Shown one piece after another: positions 27,451 to 38,806 of a stretch of DNA of 64,000 nucleotides. The position numbers and the translations under genes were made by a program. The DNA lies in assembly GCA_021791415.1 (NCBI GenBank), contig JAJYWQ010000050.1, forward strand, positions 1 through 64,000, given 5' to 3'. The notes below the pieces were generated by a model. That model saw only the letters and a program-made list of their open reading frames with translations. It was not told the origin of the DNA and ran no database searches. The DNA is from a bacterium. Its GTDB lineage: Bacteria; Chloroflexota; Dormibacteria; Aeolococcales; Bog-877. Every line of letters begins with the position of its first letter. The first letter of the stretch is position 1.

Positions 27451-27953
27451 CCGCCCTGCAGGGTGCCGCGCACCGCCGCCGCCGTGTCCCAGATCTGGCG
27501 GCGGTGGGAGCGCTCGTGCCCGGCGAGCCACCTGCCGTAGAAGAGGACCGAGCGCTGGAGCGGGCGCCCCGCCCCGGTGACCACCACCGTCCTCTCCCAC
27601 CCCGCCGCCGGCAGCCGCCGGAGCTGGGGGAGGAGGTCCTGCCGCTGCTCGGTGTAGGCCCGCAGCGAGACGTTGAAGGGCAGGGTGCGGTAGTCGGTTC
27701 GCTCCACCCAGGTGAGTGGGTTCACGGCGCGGAGGGGTCCCGGCTCCCCGTCGGCGATCGCCGCCATCGCCCCGCCCCAGACGTCCGCGCACGCCCTGAG
27801 ATGGGCCAGGAGCTCGACCAGGGACCACTGTCCCGCCCGGGGGGCCGCCTCCGTCTCGGCCGCTGTCAGCGCTTTCGCGGCGGCCGCGATCTCCGCGGGG
27901 GCGGCGGCCAGGAGCCCCAGGATCTCGTCCGGTCTCAGCGAGTTGCGGACCAT
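27447..27953 (-). CDS. DinB-fold family protein (DUF664/DinB superfamily)
   Basis: GQWSLVELLAHLRACADVWGGAM...FYGRWLAGHERSHRRQIWDT metal-binding His pattern. Confidence 0.8.
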   Translation of the reverse strand: MVRNSLRPDEILGLLAAAPAEIAAAAKALTAAETEAAPRAGQWSLVELLAHLRACADVWGGAMAAIADGEPGPLRAVNPLTWVERTDYRTLPFNVSLRAYTEQRQDLLPQLRRLPAAGWERTVVVTGAGRPLQRSVLFYGRWLAGHERSHRRQIWDTAAAVRGTLQGG

Positions 27954-28180
27954 CGGCTCACCTCCCTGGCGCGCAAGTGCCGTGCATCTCGGCCCCGGAG
28001 ATGCCTCACTGGGGCCTCCGGTGGGCGGCAGGGTCAAGCGTAGCGGGACCCAGGGCGGGCGGTCAGGGGAGGTGGACAGGGGAGCGACGCGGGCCGCAAC
28101 TTGCGATCGGCGAGATCGGCCCATACAATGCGCCTCATTCGCCCGACTTCGGGCATCCAGTCCAGCGGAGGGGCACCCAC

Positions 28181-28330
28181 ATGGCCGTCACCGGTTTCTG
28201 CATGAAGTGCAAGACCAGCCGCGAGATCAAAGACCCCCAGCCCACGACCCTCAAGAACGGCAAGCCGGCCGTGACGGGCAGCTGCCCCGTCTGCGGGACC
28301 AAGATCTTCAAGATCGGGAAGGCGGCCTGA
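28181..28330 (+). CDS. DUF5679 zinc-ribbon small protein
   Basis: MAVTGFCMKCKTSREIKDPQPTTLKNGKPAVTGSCPVCGTKIFKIGKAA: CxxC...CxxC 49-aa protein. Confidence 0.85.
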   Translation: MAVTGFCMKCKTSREIKDPQPTTLKNGKPAVTGSCPVCGTKIFKIGKAA

Positions 28331-28383
28331 TCACCGGCTCCGCCGAGCGGGACCCCCGCCTGCGCGGGGGTGCCCGCCGGTGA
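28331..28383 (+). other. Predicted three-way-junction RNA/DNA secondary structure
   Basis: Outer stem TCACCGGC/GCCGGTGA (28331-28338/28376-28383) enclosing hairpins CCGC-CGA-GCGG (28340-28350) and ACCCCCGC-CTGC-GCGGGGGT (28352-28371); all stems perfect. Confidence 0.6.
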
Positions 28384-29777
28384 CCGGTGGAGGAGTGGGC
28401 GGGGAGGGGCGGCTCCAAGCTCGCCAGCGGCCCCTCGTGGAGACGCTGGCCCGTTGGGTCGAGATACCCTCGGTCAGCACCGACCCCGAGCACGCGCAGG
28501 ACGTGGCTGGGTCGGCGCGCTTCCTTCGCGATCACGCGCTGAGCTCCGGCATGACCCGCGCCGAGGTCTGGGAGACGGCGGGTCACCCGGCGGTCTTCGC
28601 CGAGCGGATCGAGGACCCGGGTCTGCCCACTGTCTTGGTCTACGGCCATCACGATGTCCAGCCGGTGGACCCGCTGGACGAGTGGGAGGCCGCGCCCTTC
28701 GTACCGCTGGAGCGGGACGGGCAGCTCCTGGGCCGCGGGACCGCGGACGACAAGGGTCACGTGGTCATGCACCTGGAGGCGATCCGGGGGATCCTGGACT
28801 TAGAGGGACGGCTCCCACTCAACCTCAAGATGATCGTGGAAGGGGAGGAGGAGGACGGGTCGGAGCACTTCGACCAGCTGGTGGCCGACCACCGGGCCGA
28901 TCTGATTGCCGACGTGTGTGTGGTCAGTGACACCGGGATGCTGGCCGAGGACCAGCCCGCGCTCACCGTCGGCCTGAGAGGGCTCGCCTACTGGGAGATC
29001 GAGGTCCGGGCCGCCACGACCGACCTGCACTCGGGCGTGTACGGGGGGGCGGTTGTCAACCCCCTCGCCGTCCTGGCCGACCTTCTGGCGGGGCTCCACG
29101 ACCGAGACGGTCGGGTCGCCGTGGAGGGCTTCTACGACCAGGTCACAGAACTCACCCCCGAGGAGCGCTCCCAGCTGGCCGCTGTGCCCTTCGACGAGGC
29201 GGCCTTCCTCTCCGATGTCGGGGCGGCAAAGGGTGGCGAGGCGGGGTACACCACCATGGAGCGGCGCACGGTGAGGCCCACCCTGGAGATCTGCGGCGCC
29301 TGGGGCGGCTACCAGGGAGAGGGGGCCAAGACCGTGATCCCGGCCCGGGCCGGAGCCAAGCTCTCCTCGCGCCTGGTCCCCCACCAGCTGGCCCCCCAGG
29401 TCACGGCGGTGGTGGAGCGGCACCTCCGGCGAGCGGCCCCCCCGGGTGTGGAGCTCGACTTCCGCCTGATCCACGACGGGCCCTTCGTCCTCACCCCCAC
29501 CGACCACCCCGCGGTCAGGCTGGCGGCGAAGGCCGTGGAGTCCGTCTGGGGGCGGGCCCCGGCATACATCCGGGAGGGAGGGAGCATCCCCCCGGTGGCC
29601 ACCCTGGCGGGTGAGCTTCAGCTCCCCTGCGTGCTCTTCGGGGTGGGGCTCCCCGGAGACCGGATCCACGCCCCCAATGAGCGGGTGGTGCTGGGCCAGC
29701 TCTTCCGGGGCATGGAGGCCGTGGCCGAGATGTGGCGGCTCTTCGCGAGGGCGGGGAGGAGCGGCCTCAGCCGCTGA
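28380..29777 (+). CDS. M20 family dipeptidase/metallopeptidase
   Basis: VYGHHDVQPVDPLDEWEAAPF, GRGTADDKGHVVMHLEAI, MIVEGEEEDGS. Confidence 0.93.
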   Translation: MTGGGVGGEGRLQARQRPLVETLARWVEIPSVSTDPEHAQDVAGSARFLRDHALSSGMTRAEVWETAGHPAVFAERIEDPGLPTVLVYGHHDVQPVDPLDEWEAAPFVPLERDGQLLGRGTADDKGHVVMHLEAIRGILDLEGRLPLNLKMIVEGEEEDGSEHFDQLVADHRADLIADVCVVSDTGMLAEDQPALTVGLRGLAYWEIEVRAATTDLHSGVYGGAVVNPLAVLADLLAGLHDRDGRVAVEGFYDQVTELTPEERSQLAAVPFDEAAFLSDVGAAKGGEAGYTTMERRTVRPTLEICGAWGGYQGEGAKTVIPARAGAKLSSRLVPHQLAPQVTAVVERHLRRAAPPGVELDFRLIHDGPFVLTPTDHPAVRLAAKAVESVWGRAPAYIREGGSIPPVATLAGELQLPCVLFGVGLPGDRIHAPNERVVLGQLFRGMEAVAEMWRLFARAGRSGLSR

Positions 29778-30447
29778 CCCGCGCCGGCTCGGCCCGCGGC
29801 TGGATGGTCAGATCCGGGAGAGGGCGGCTGGTGTAGAGGACGAGCTGGTCTCCCACCTCCAGCACCGAGTCCAGGGGGATCTCCTTGCCCTGCCGCAACA
29901 GGAGCAGCAGCCGCTCCTCGCGGAGCTCGGGGGTCTCGGCGACGCGCCGGCCGCCGCCCCCCGGTGGGACGGAGAGCCGCACCACCCCGGCCCGGGATCC
30001 GTCCAGCGGGAGCCGCTGGGCGTCGCTGTTGGTGGCCAGCGCGCTGTCGATCTCGTTGAGGATCAGCTCGGTGGCGGACACGGCCACGTCCACCCCCAGC
30101 CTCTGGAACAGCTGAACGTTGCTGGGGTTGTTCACCCGGGCCACGGTGTGGGGCACCTTGAACTGCCGCTTGGCCAGCTGGCAGGCCACCAGGTTGTCCT
30201 CGTCGTCGCCGGTCACCGCGGCCACCACGTCGGCCCTCTCGATCCCGCTGGTGGCCAGGAACGCCATCTCGTCCCCGTCGCCCACCAGGCAGGCGCAGCT
30301 GCCCAGCTGCGCGGAGATCGACGCCGCCCGGGTGCGGTCCTTCTCGATCAGGGCCACCTCGTAACCCGCCCCCAGCAGCCGGTGGGCCAGGTAGTAGCCC
30401 ACCTTGCCGCCCCCGATCACGATGACGTAGGCGGGGCGGTCACCCAC
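29767..30447 (-). CDS. TrkA family potassium uptake/channel regulatory protein (RCK_N + RCK_C)
   Basis: VIVIGGGKVGYYLAHRLLGAGYEVALIEKD; C-terminal TrkA-C domain. Confidence 0.88.
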   Translation of the reverse strand: MGDRPAYVIVIGGGKVGYYLAHRLLGAGYEVALIEKDRTRAASISAQLGSCACLVGDGDEMAFLATSGIERADVVAAVTGDDEDNLVACQLAKRQFKVPHTVARVNNPSNVQLFQRLGVDVAVSATELILNEIDSALATNSDAQRLPLDGSRAGVVRLSVPPGGGGRRVAETPELREERLLLLLRQGKEIPLDSVLEVGDQLVLYTSRPLPDLTIQPRAEPARVSG

Positions 30448-30901
30448 GGCTCGCCACCAGCGACCCGGTGAGCTCCGAGCGGGCCTGGTCGGCCGCCTCC
30501 GGCCCCTCCTCGAAGTATGTCCGGGCGACCGCCGCGCCCACCAGCGTGGGGCAGTAGGTGTAGAGGCCCATCTCCCGGTAGACAGCCTCCCGGATGGGGT
30601 CGTAGATCCGGGTCATGACCCGGGGGATCTTGAAGATCTCCTTGGCGATCTGGGCCGACATGATGTTGCGGTTGTCGCCGTTGGTGACGGAGACGAACCA
30701 ATCAGCCCCGGGGGCGCCAGCCTCCTCGAGCACATGCTGGTCGATGCCGTTGCCCAGAACCATCCGTCCGGGGAAGTGGCTGCCCAGGCGGTCGAAGGAG
30801 GCCCTGGAGGTGTCCACCACGGTGACATCGTGGCCCGCGGCCGCCAGCTCGCGGGCGAGCACCGACCCCACCCGGCCACACCCCACGATCACGGCCCTCA
30901 C
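30440..30901 (-). CDS. TrkA-N domain protein
   Basis: GTG start 30901: VRAVIVGCGRVGSVLARELAAAGHDVTVVD; overlaps the second trkA-like gene by 8 nt. Confidence 0.85.
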   Translation of the reverse strand: MRAVIVGCGRVGSVLARELAAAGHDVTVVDTSRASFDRLGSHFPGRMVLGNGIDQHVLEEAGAPGADWFVSVTNGDNRNIMSAQIAKEIFKIPRVMTRIYDPIREAVYREMGLYTYCPTLVGAAVARTYFEEGPEAADQARSELTGSLVASRG

Positions 30902-30970
30902 GACGAGGTGAGTATAGCCCGGCCTCGGGAGCGCTCCCGCGGACGGCTCGAGCGGGCACAATGTGGAGCC

Positions 30971-31498
30971 GTGGCATCGAGATTCTTCCGCCCTGGGGCG
31001 GCCAGCGAGTTGGAGCGCACCGGGGTGCTGGGGCCACGCCGCATCGTGGTCCCCGTCCAGGGGGTCCTGGTCGATGAGGATGCCCTGCGCGCCGCCTGCC
31101 GGCTGGCCCGCCCGGCCCGGGCCCAGGTCCTGGTGCTCACCGTCCTGGAGGTGCCCCGGCACCTCCCGCTCTCGGCCACTCTGGGGGAGGAGCTGGGGGT
31201 GGCCGAGGAGATGCTGGCCAGGATGGAAGAGCTGGCCGCCAAGCTGGGGACCAAGGTGGAGACCGAGGTCCTGCAGGCCCGGGACGCGGGCCCGGCCATC
31301 GTCGACGAGGCCCGGCGCTGGGGAGCGGACCTGGTGGTGGTCGGGCTGGGCGCCCCCGCCCAGTTCGGCGAGTTCACCCTGGACCGCGCCGGCCAGGAGC
31401 TGCTCAACCGGGTTCACTGCCGGCTGGTGATGATCCGCGAGGAGCTGGAGGCGGAGGCGCAGATGCGGGCGGTGGCGGTTCGCGAGGGACCGGACTGA
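30971..31498 (+). CDS. Universal stress protein (UspA) family
   Basis: RIVVPVQGVLVDEDALRAACRLARPARAQVLVLTVLEVPRHLPL...WGADLVVVGLGAP. Confidence 0.8.
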   Translation: MASRFFRPGAASELERTGVLGPRRIVVPVQGVLVDEDALRAACRLARPARAQVLVLTVLEVPRHLPLSATLGEELGVAEEMLARMEELAAKLGTKVETEVLQARDAGPAIVDEARRWGADLVVVGLGAPAQFGEFTLDRAGQELLNRVHCRLVMIREELEAEAQMRAVAVREGPD

Positions 31499-31508
31499 CC
31501 GCTCTCGA

Positions 31509-32123
31509 TCAGCCCGCGGCGGCGCGGCGCCGGCGCACCAAGACCCATGCCACGTAGGCGAGAAGTCCGACCAGGACCAGCCCCCCGGCGATCAGCAGTC
31601 CCCGGCCGGCCAGGTGGAGGATCGCCCGGTAGTGACTTCCCAGAGCGTCCCCCACCGAGGTCACTGTGGTGCACCAGACCAGGGCGCCCAGGAGCATGGC
31701 TGGGTAGAAGACACGGGGGGGGATGGCCGCGATCCCCGCGGCGTAGGAGGCGAGGTTGCGGGCGAAGGGGATCACCCGGGTGAGGAAGACCCCGATCCCG
31801 CCCCGGCGACGCACCCGGACGGCCGCGTGGTCGAGGCGCTCGGGGGAGATCCCGACCCGGCCGGCGATCCTGATGACCACCGGCCTTCCCAGGGCGTATC
31901 CGATCTGGTAGGAGACGGTCGCCCCGATCGCCGAGCCCAGGGTGGCGCAGAGGATGAGCGGGACCAGGGACACCGATCCCCGGTGGGCCAGGAAACCCAG
32001 GGTCAGCAGCACCGCCTCGTCCGGGAGGGGAAGGCCGACCGACTCCCCGGCCAGCCAGAGGAGGACGAAGGCGTATACCCCGAGCGGCGGGAGGTGGGTG
32101 AGCTGGGTGAGGATCTGGCTCAC
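31509..32123 (-). CDS. DedA family membrane protein
   Basis: GLPLPDEAVLLTLGFLA...LGSAIGATVSYQIGYALGR...FLTRVIPFARNLASYAAGIAAIP. Confidence 0.88.
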   Translation of the reverse strand: MSQILTQLTHLPPLGVYAFVLLWLAGESVGLPLPDEAVLLTLGFLAHRGSVSLVPLILCATLGSAIGATVSYQIGYALGRPVVIRIAGRVGISPERLDHAAVRVRRRGGIGVFLTRVIPFARNLASYAAGIAAIPPRVFYPAMLLGALVWCTTVTSVGDALGSHYRAILHLAGRGLLIAGGLVLVGLLAYVAWVLVRRRRAAAG

Positions 32124-32160
32124 CGGCAGCTCAGCCCCGCAGAGCGGAGGCGGCCGCCGA

Positions 32161-34629
32161 CTACGCCTCCTCGAGGTCGCCGGGCGGCGCCACCCCGGCT
32201 ATGGAGCCGACCAGGTCGGAGTCCTCAAGACGCATCAGGATCACCCCCCTGGTCTGGCGGCCGGAGATCCTGATCCCCTCGAGGGGGATGCGGATGATCT
32301 GGCCCTTGGTGCTGATCAGCATCAGCTCCTCGGAGAGATCCTGCACCATCCTGGTCCCCACGATCTCCCCCACCTTGGAGATGGCGTGCTGGTCCAGGGT
32401 GTACACCCCCTGGATGGCCCGGTTCTTGATCGGGTAGTCGGCGACCGGGGTGAGCTTGCCATACCCCCGCTCGGTCACCACCAGCACATGGCCGCCGGGG
32501 CGGATTAGGTCCATGCCGGCCAGCAGGTCACCAGCTTGCAGGCGCACCCCGGTCACCCCCTGGGTGTCCCGCCCCATGGGCCGCACCTGGCGTTCCGAGA
32601 AGCGCAGCGCCTTGCCTCGGCGGGTCACCAGCAGGATCTCGTCGCCGCCATTGCTGACGGCCACCCAGTTGAGCTCGTCGCCCTCGCTGAGGTTCATGGC
32701 GATCAGCCCGTTGCGGCGCACGGCGGAGTAGGCCGAGGCGGGTGTCTTCTTGATGTGGCCCCGGAGGGTGGCCATGACCATGAAGGTCTCCTCGGAGTAG
32801 CCGTCCACCGAGAGCATGGAGGTGACCCGCTCCCCCTGGTCCATCTCCAGGAGGTTGATGACCGCCGTCCCCTTGGCCTGGCGGCTCACGTCGGGGATCT
32901 CATGGGTGCGGAGCCGGAAGACCCGGCCGCGGTTGGTGAAGAACAGCATGTCGGAGTGGGTGGAGGCCACCTGCAGGAACTCCACGTAGTCCTCGTCCCC
33001 CACCCGCTTGGCTCCCACCACCCCCTTGCCGCCCCTGCGCTGCGAGCGGTAGTCGGTGGCCGGGGTCCGCTTGATGTAGCCCCGGCGGGTCAGGGTGACC
33101 ACCACCTGCTCGCGGGGGATCAGGTCCTCCTCGTTGAGCTCGATGTCCCCGTGGCTGATCTCGGTCCGGCGGGCGTCGCCGTACTTGCGCCGGAGGGTGA
33201 GCAGCTCCGCGCGGACCACCGCCATCAGGTTGGCCCGGCTGGAGAGGATCTCCTCCAGCTCGGCGATCCGCTCCATCAGCTCCCGGTGCTCCTGTTCCAG
33301 CCGCTCCCGCTCCAGGCGGGTGAGGCGGCCGAGGCGCATGTCCACGATCGCCTTGCTCTGGCGGTCGGTCAGCCCGAAGCGCTCTTCCATCTGGCGCTGG
33401 GCGGTGACCTCGTCCGGGGCGGCGCGGATCAGGCGGATCACCTCGTCCAGGTTCTGCAGGCAGATCCGCAGCCCCTCCACGATGTGGGCCCGCTCCCGCG
33501 CCCGCTCCAGCTCGTGCTGGGTCCGCCGCTCCACCACCTCCCGACGGTGTTCCAGGTAGTGCTGCAGCAGAGAGCGCAGCGAGAGCACCTGGGGGCGCCC
33601 GTCCACCAGCGCCAGCAGGATGCAGGTGAACGAGGACTGCAGCTGGGTGTGCTTGTAGAGGTTGTTGAGGACGGTATAGGGGCGGGCGTCGCGCTTCAGC
33701 TCGATAACCAGCCGGGTGCCCTCCCGCCGCCCGGTCTCGTTGCGCAGGTCGGCGATCCCCTCCAGCTTGCGCTCGTTGACAAGTTCGGCGATGGTCTGGA
33801 GCACTCGGCTGGGGTTCACCTGGTAGGGGAGCTCGCTGACGATGATCTGCTCCCGGCCGCTCTTGGACTCCTCGAAGGTGACCCGCGCCCGCTGGACCAC
33901 CCGGCCGTGGCCGGTGCCGTACACCTGGGGGAGGTCCTTGCCGTAGATGATCCCGCCGGTCGGAAAGTCGGGGCCGGGGATGAGCCGCATCAGCTCCTCG
34001 GTCGAGGCCTCGGGGTTGTCGATCAGCCGGACCAGCCCGTCGCAGACCTCGGAGAGGTTGTGGGGAGGAATGCTGGTCGCCATCCCCACGGCGATCCCGG
34101 CAGCGCCGTTGACCAGCAGGTTGGGCAGCGCGGAGGGCAGGACCGCGGGCTCCTGCTTGGTGGCCGAGTAGTTGTCCACGAAGTCGACGGTCTGCTTGTC
34201 GATGTCGGCCACCATCTCGGCGGCGATGGGGGCCATCCGCGCCTCCGTGTACCGGTAGGCGGCGGCGGGGTCCCCCTCGGGGGAGCCGAAGTTGCCCTGG
34301 CCGTCCACCAGCGGATAGCGCATGACCCAGGGCTGGGCCAGACGGACCAGGGTGTCGTAGACCGAGATGTCGCCGTGGGGGTGGTAGTTCTTCAGAACCT
34401 CGCCGACGATGGCGGCGCACTTCTGGTGCGAGGCGCCGGGGGTCATCCCCTGCTCCTGCATGGCGTAGAGGATGCGGCGCTGGACCGGCTTGAGGCCGTC
34501 CCGGACGTCGGGCAGCGCCCTGGCCACGATCACGCTCATGGCGTAGACCAGGTACGACTCCCGCATCTCGCTGACCAGCTCCACCCCGCGGAGCTGGCCC
34601 GCGCCGCCTCCCTGGCCCTCAGCCATCAC
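32161..34629 (-). CDS. gyrA: DNA gyrase subunit A
   Basis: Catalytic region [42 protein letters not shown]; GyrA box QRRGGKG; C-terminal beta-pinwheel repeats. Confidence 0.97.
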   Translation of the reverse strand: MMAEGQGGGAGQLRGVELVSEMRESYLVYAMSVIVARALPDVRDGLKPVQRRILYAMQEQGMTPGASHQKCAAIVGEVLKNYHPHGDISVYDTLVRLAQPWVMRYPLVDGQGNFGSPEGDPAAAYRYTEARMAPIAAEMVADIDKQTVDFVDNYSATKQEPAVLPSALPNLLVNGAAGIAVGMATSIPPHNLSEVCDGLVRLIDNPEASTEELMRLIPGPDFPTGGIIYGKDLPQVYGTGHGRVVQRARVTFEESKSGREQIIVSELPYQVNPSRVLQTIAELVNERKLEGIADLRNETGRREGTRLVIELKRDARPYTVLNNLYKHTQLQSSFTCILLALVDGRPQVLSLRSLLQHYLEHRREVVERRTQHELERARERAHIVEGLRICLQNLDEVIRLIRAAPDEVTAQRQMEERFGLTDRQSKAIVDMRLGRLTRLERERLEQEHRELMERIAELEEILSSRANLMAVVRAELLTLRRKYGDARRTEISHGDIELNEEDLIPREQVVVTLTRRGYIKRTPATDYRSQRRGGKGVVGAKRVGDEDYVEFLQVASTHSDMLFFTNRGRVFRLRTHEIPDVSRQAKGTAVINLLEMDQGERVTSMLSVDGYSEETFMVMATLRGHIKKTPASAYSAVRRNGLIAMNLSEGDELNWVAVSNGGDEILLVTRRGKALRFSERQVRPMGRDTQGVTGVRLQAGDLLAGMDLIRPGGHVLVVTERGYGKLTPVADYPIKNRAIQGVYTLDQHAISKVGEIVGTRMVQDLSEELMLISTKGQIIRIPLEGIRISGRQTRGVILMRLEDSDLVGSIAGVAPPGDLEEA

Positions 34630-34636
34630 TTACTCC

Positions 34637-37755
<3,119 letters not shown>

Positions 37756-37850
37756 TCAGACCCAGCGGAGACCACGCCTAATTCTACCAGTCCGAACTCG
37801 CCCCCCACCGCGGCCGGGCACCGCGGGAGACGGTCCGGGGACGGGCTCTG

Positions 37851-38770
37851 GTGACCATGGAGGAGAACTCGCACCGGGCCAAGGAGGCCTTACTGGACGC
37901 TCTCCCCGGGGCCATCGACGTCCCGGCCCCTAGGGAAGCGAATGGGGAGCCGGGGCCCGGATCCTCCACGGGTGGGCGGGCCCTGATGCGGAGGAGTTGC
38001 GGATGGTCCTCGGCGAGGTCGCCGGCACCTTCGGCGACGAGTGCGCCCGGTTGGGGGTCGCCTGCATTCGGTGGCTGGATGCCCTCGTGGTGGTGAGCCG
38101 CCGCGAGCTCCTGCGGGTCGCGGCCCACGGCCAGGTCACCATAGTCGACGTCCGGCCGCGGTAGGAGCGCCTGCTGGGGCACATGTTCCTGGCCGTCTCC
38201 GTTCGGCTCTGGCCGAGTTTGCGGCGGACGAGCCGCAACTGGTGGTGGCCAGCGGAACCTGGACAGCGGCGGACGGACAACCGGCCAGGGCGAGTCGTCC
38301 CCGAGGTTGGGCGGAGCTGTGGGAACAATCGGCTCCCAGGAGAGACGCGGTGAGGTTCGGCGAGGATGCCGCGGCGATTCTTCAGCCCTGCCGCCTGAGG
38401 GGCTCTGCGTGGACGCCGGGTCCTCGCCGGGCCCTCTCTTGCCGGCACTGGCGGGGCTCCGGGCCCCCTTCGAGCAGGCGGGTGCGCTGCTCGCCCACGC
38501 GACGGTAGTGAGCCGCGCCCTGCTTCACGTGACGCCTCCCCGCCGCCGGACGAACGCCACCAGCTGGACCCGGGGCCCGGACGTCGCCGGGTCCAGCTGG
38601 AGGCCTCCCCCCCGCGGCGGACCGATTCGCGGTATGGTTGGCACGACAAGCGGCCCGCCGGTTGCGGCTGGGCCCGCGGCTCATCTGACCGGAGCGCCGG
38701 CCGGGAGCCACCAAATTCAAGCCTTGGCAATTTCAAGCCATCGGTACGCTGCGGAGGAAGTGGCGCCCTG
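37851..38770 (+). pseudogene. Possible decayed coding region; includes an ArsR-rhodanese-like linker fragment in shifted frames
   Basis: No intact convincing ORF; fragments in three plus-strand frames (MEENSHRAKEALLDALPGAIDVPAP..., PDAEELRMVLGEVAGTFGDECARLGVACIRWLDALVVVSRRELLRVAAHGQVTIVDVRPR*, RLRSALAEFAADEPQLVVASGTWTAADGQPAR...). Confidence 0.3.
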
Positions 38771-38806
38771 ACGCCCCCCAATCTGACCCTGGAGCGCCTG
38801 CATCTG

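Noticed and set aside
38180-38400. Fragment RLRSALAEFAADEPQLVVASGTWTAADGQPAR...RRDAVRFGEDA weakly recalling a Cas10/GGDEF palm strand
   Set aside because: No GGDD/GGDEF motif, no HD domain, no CRISPR repeats or other cas genes nearby; treated only as possible decayed coding sequence.
38521-38536. TGCTTCACGTGACGCC as a second parS site
   Set aside because: Shares the central CACGTG but has several mismatches in the outer half-site; unlikely to bind ParB strongly.
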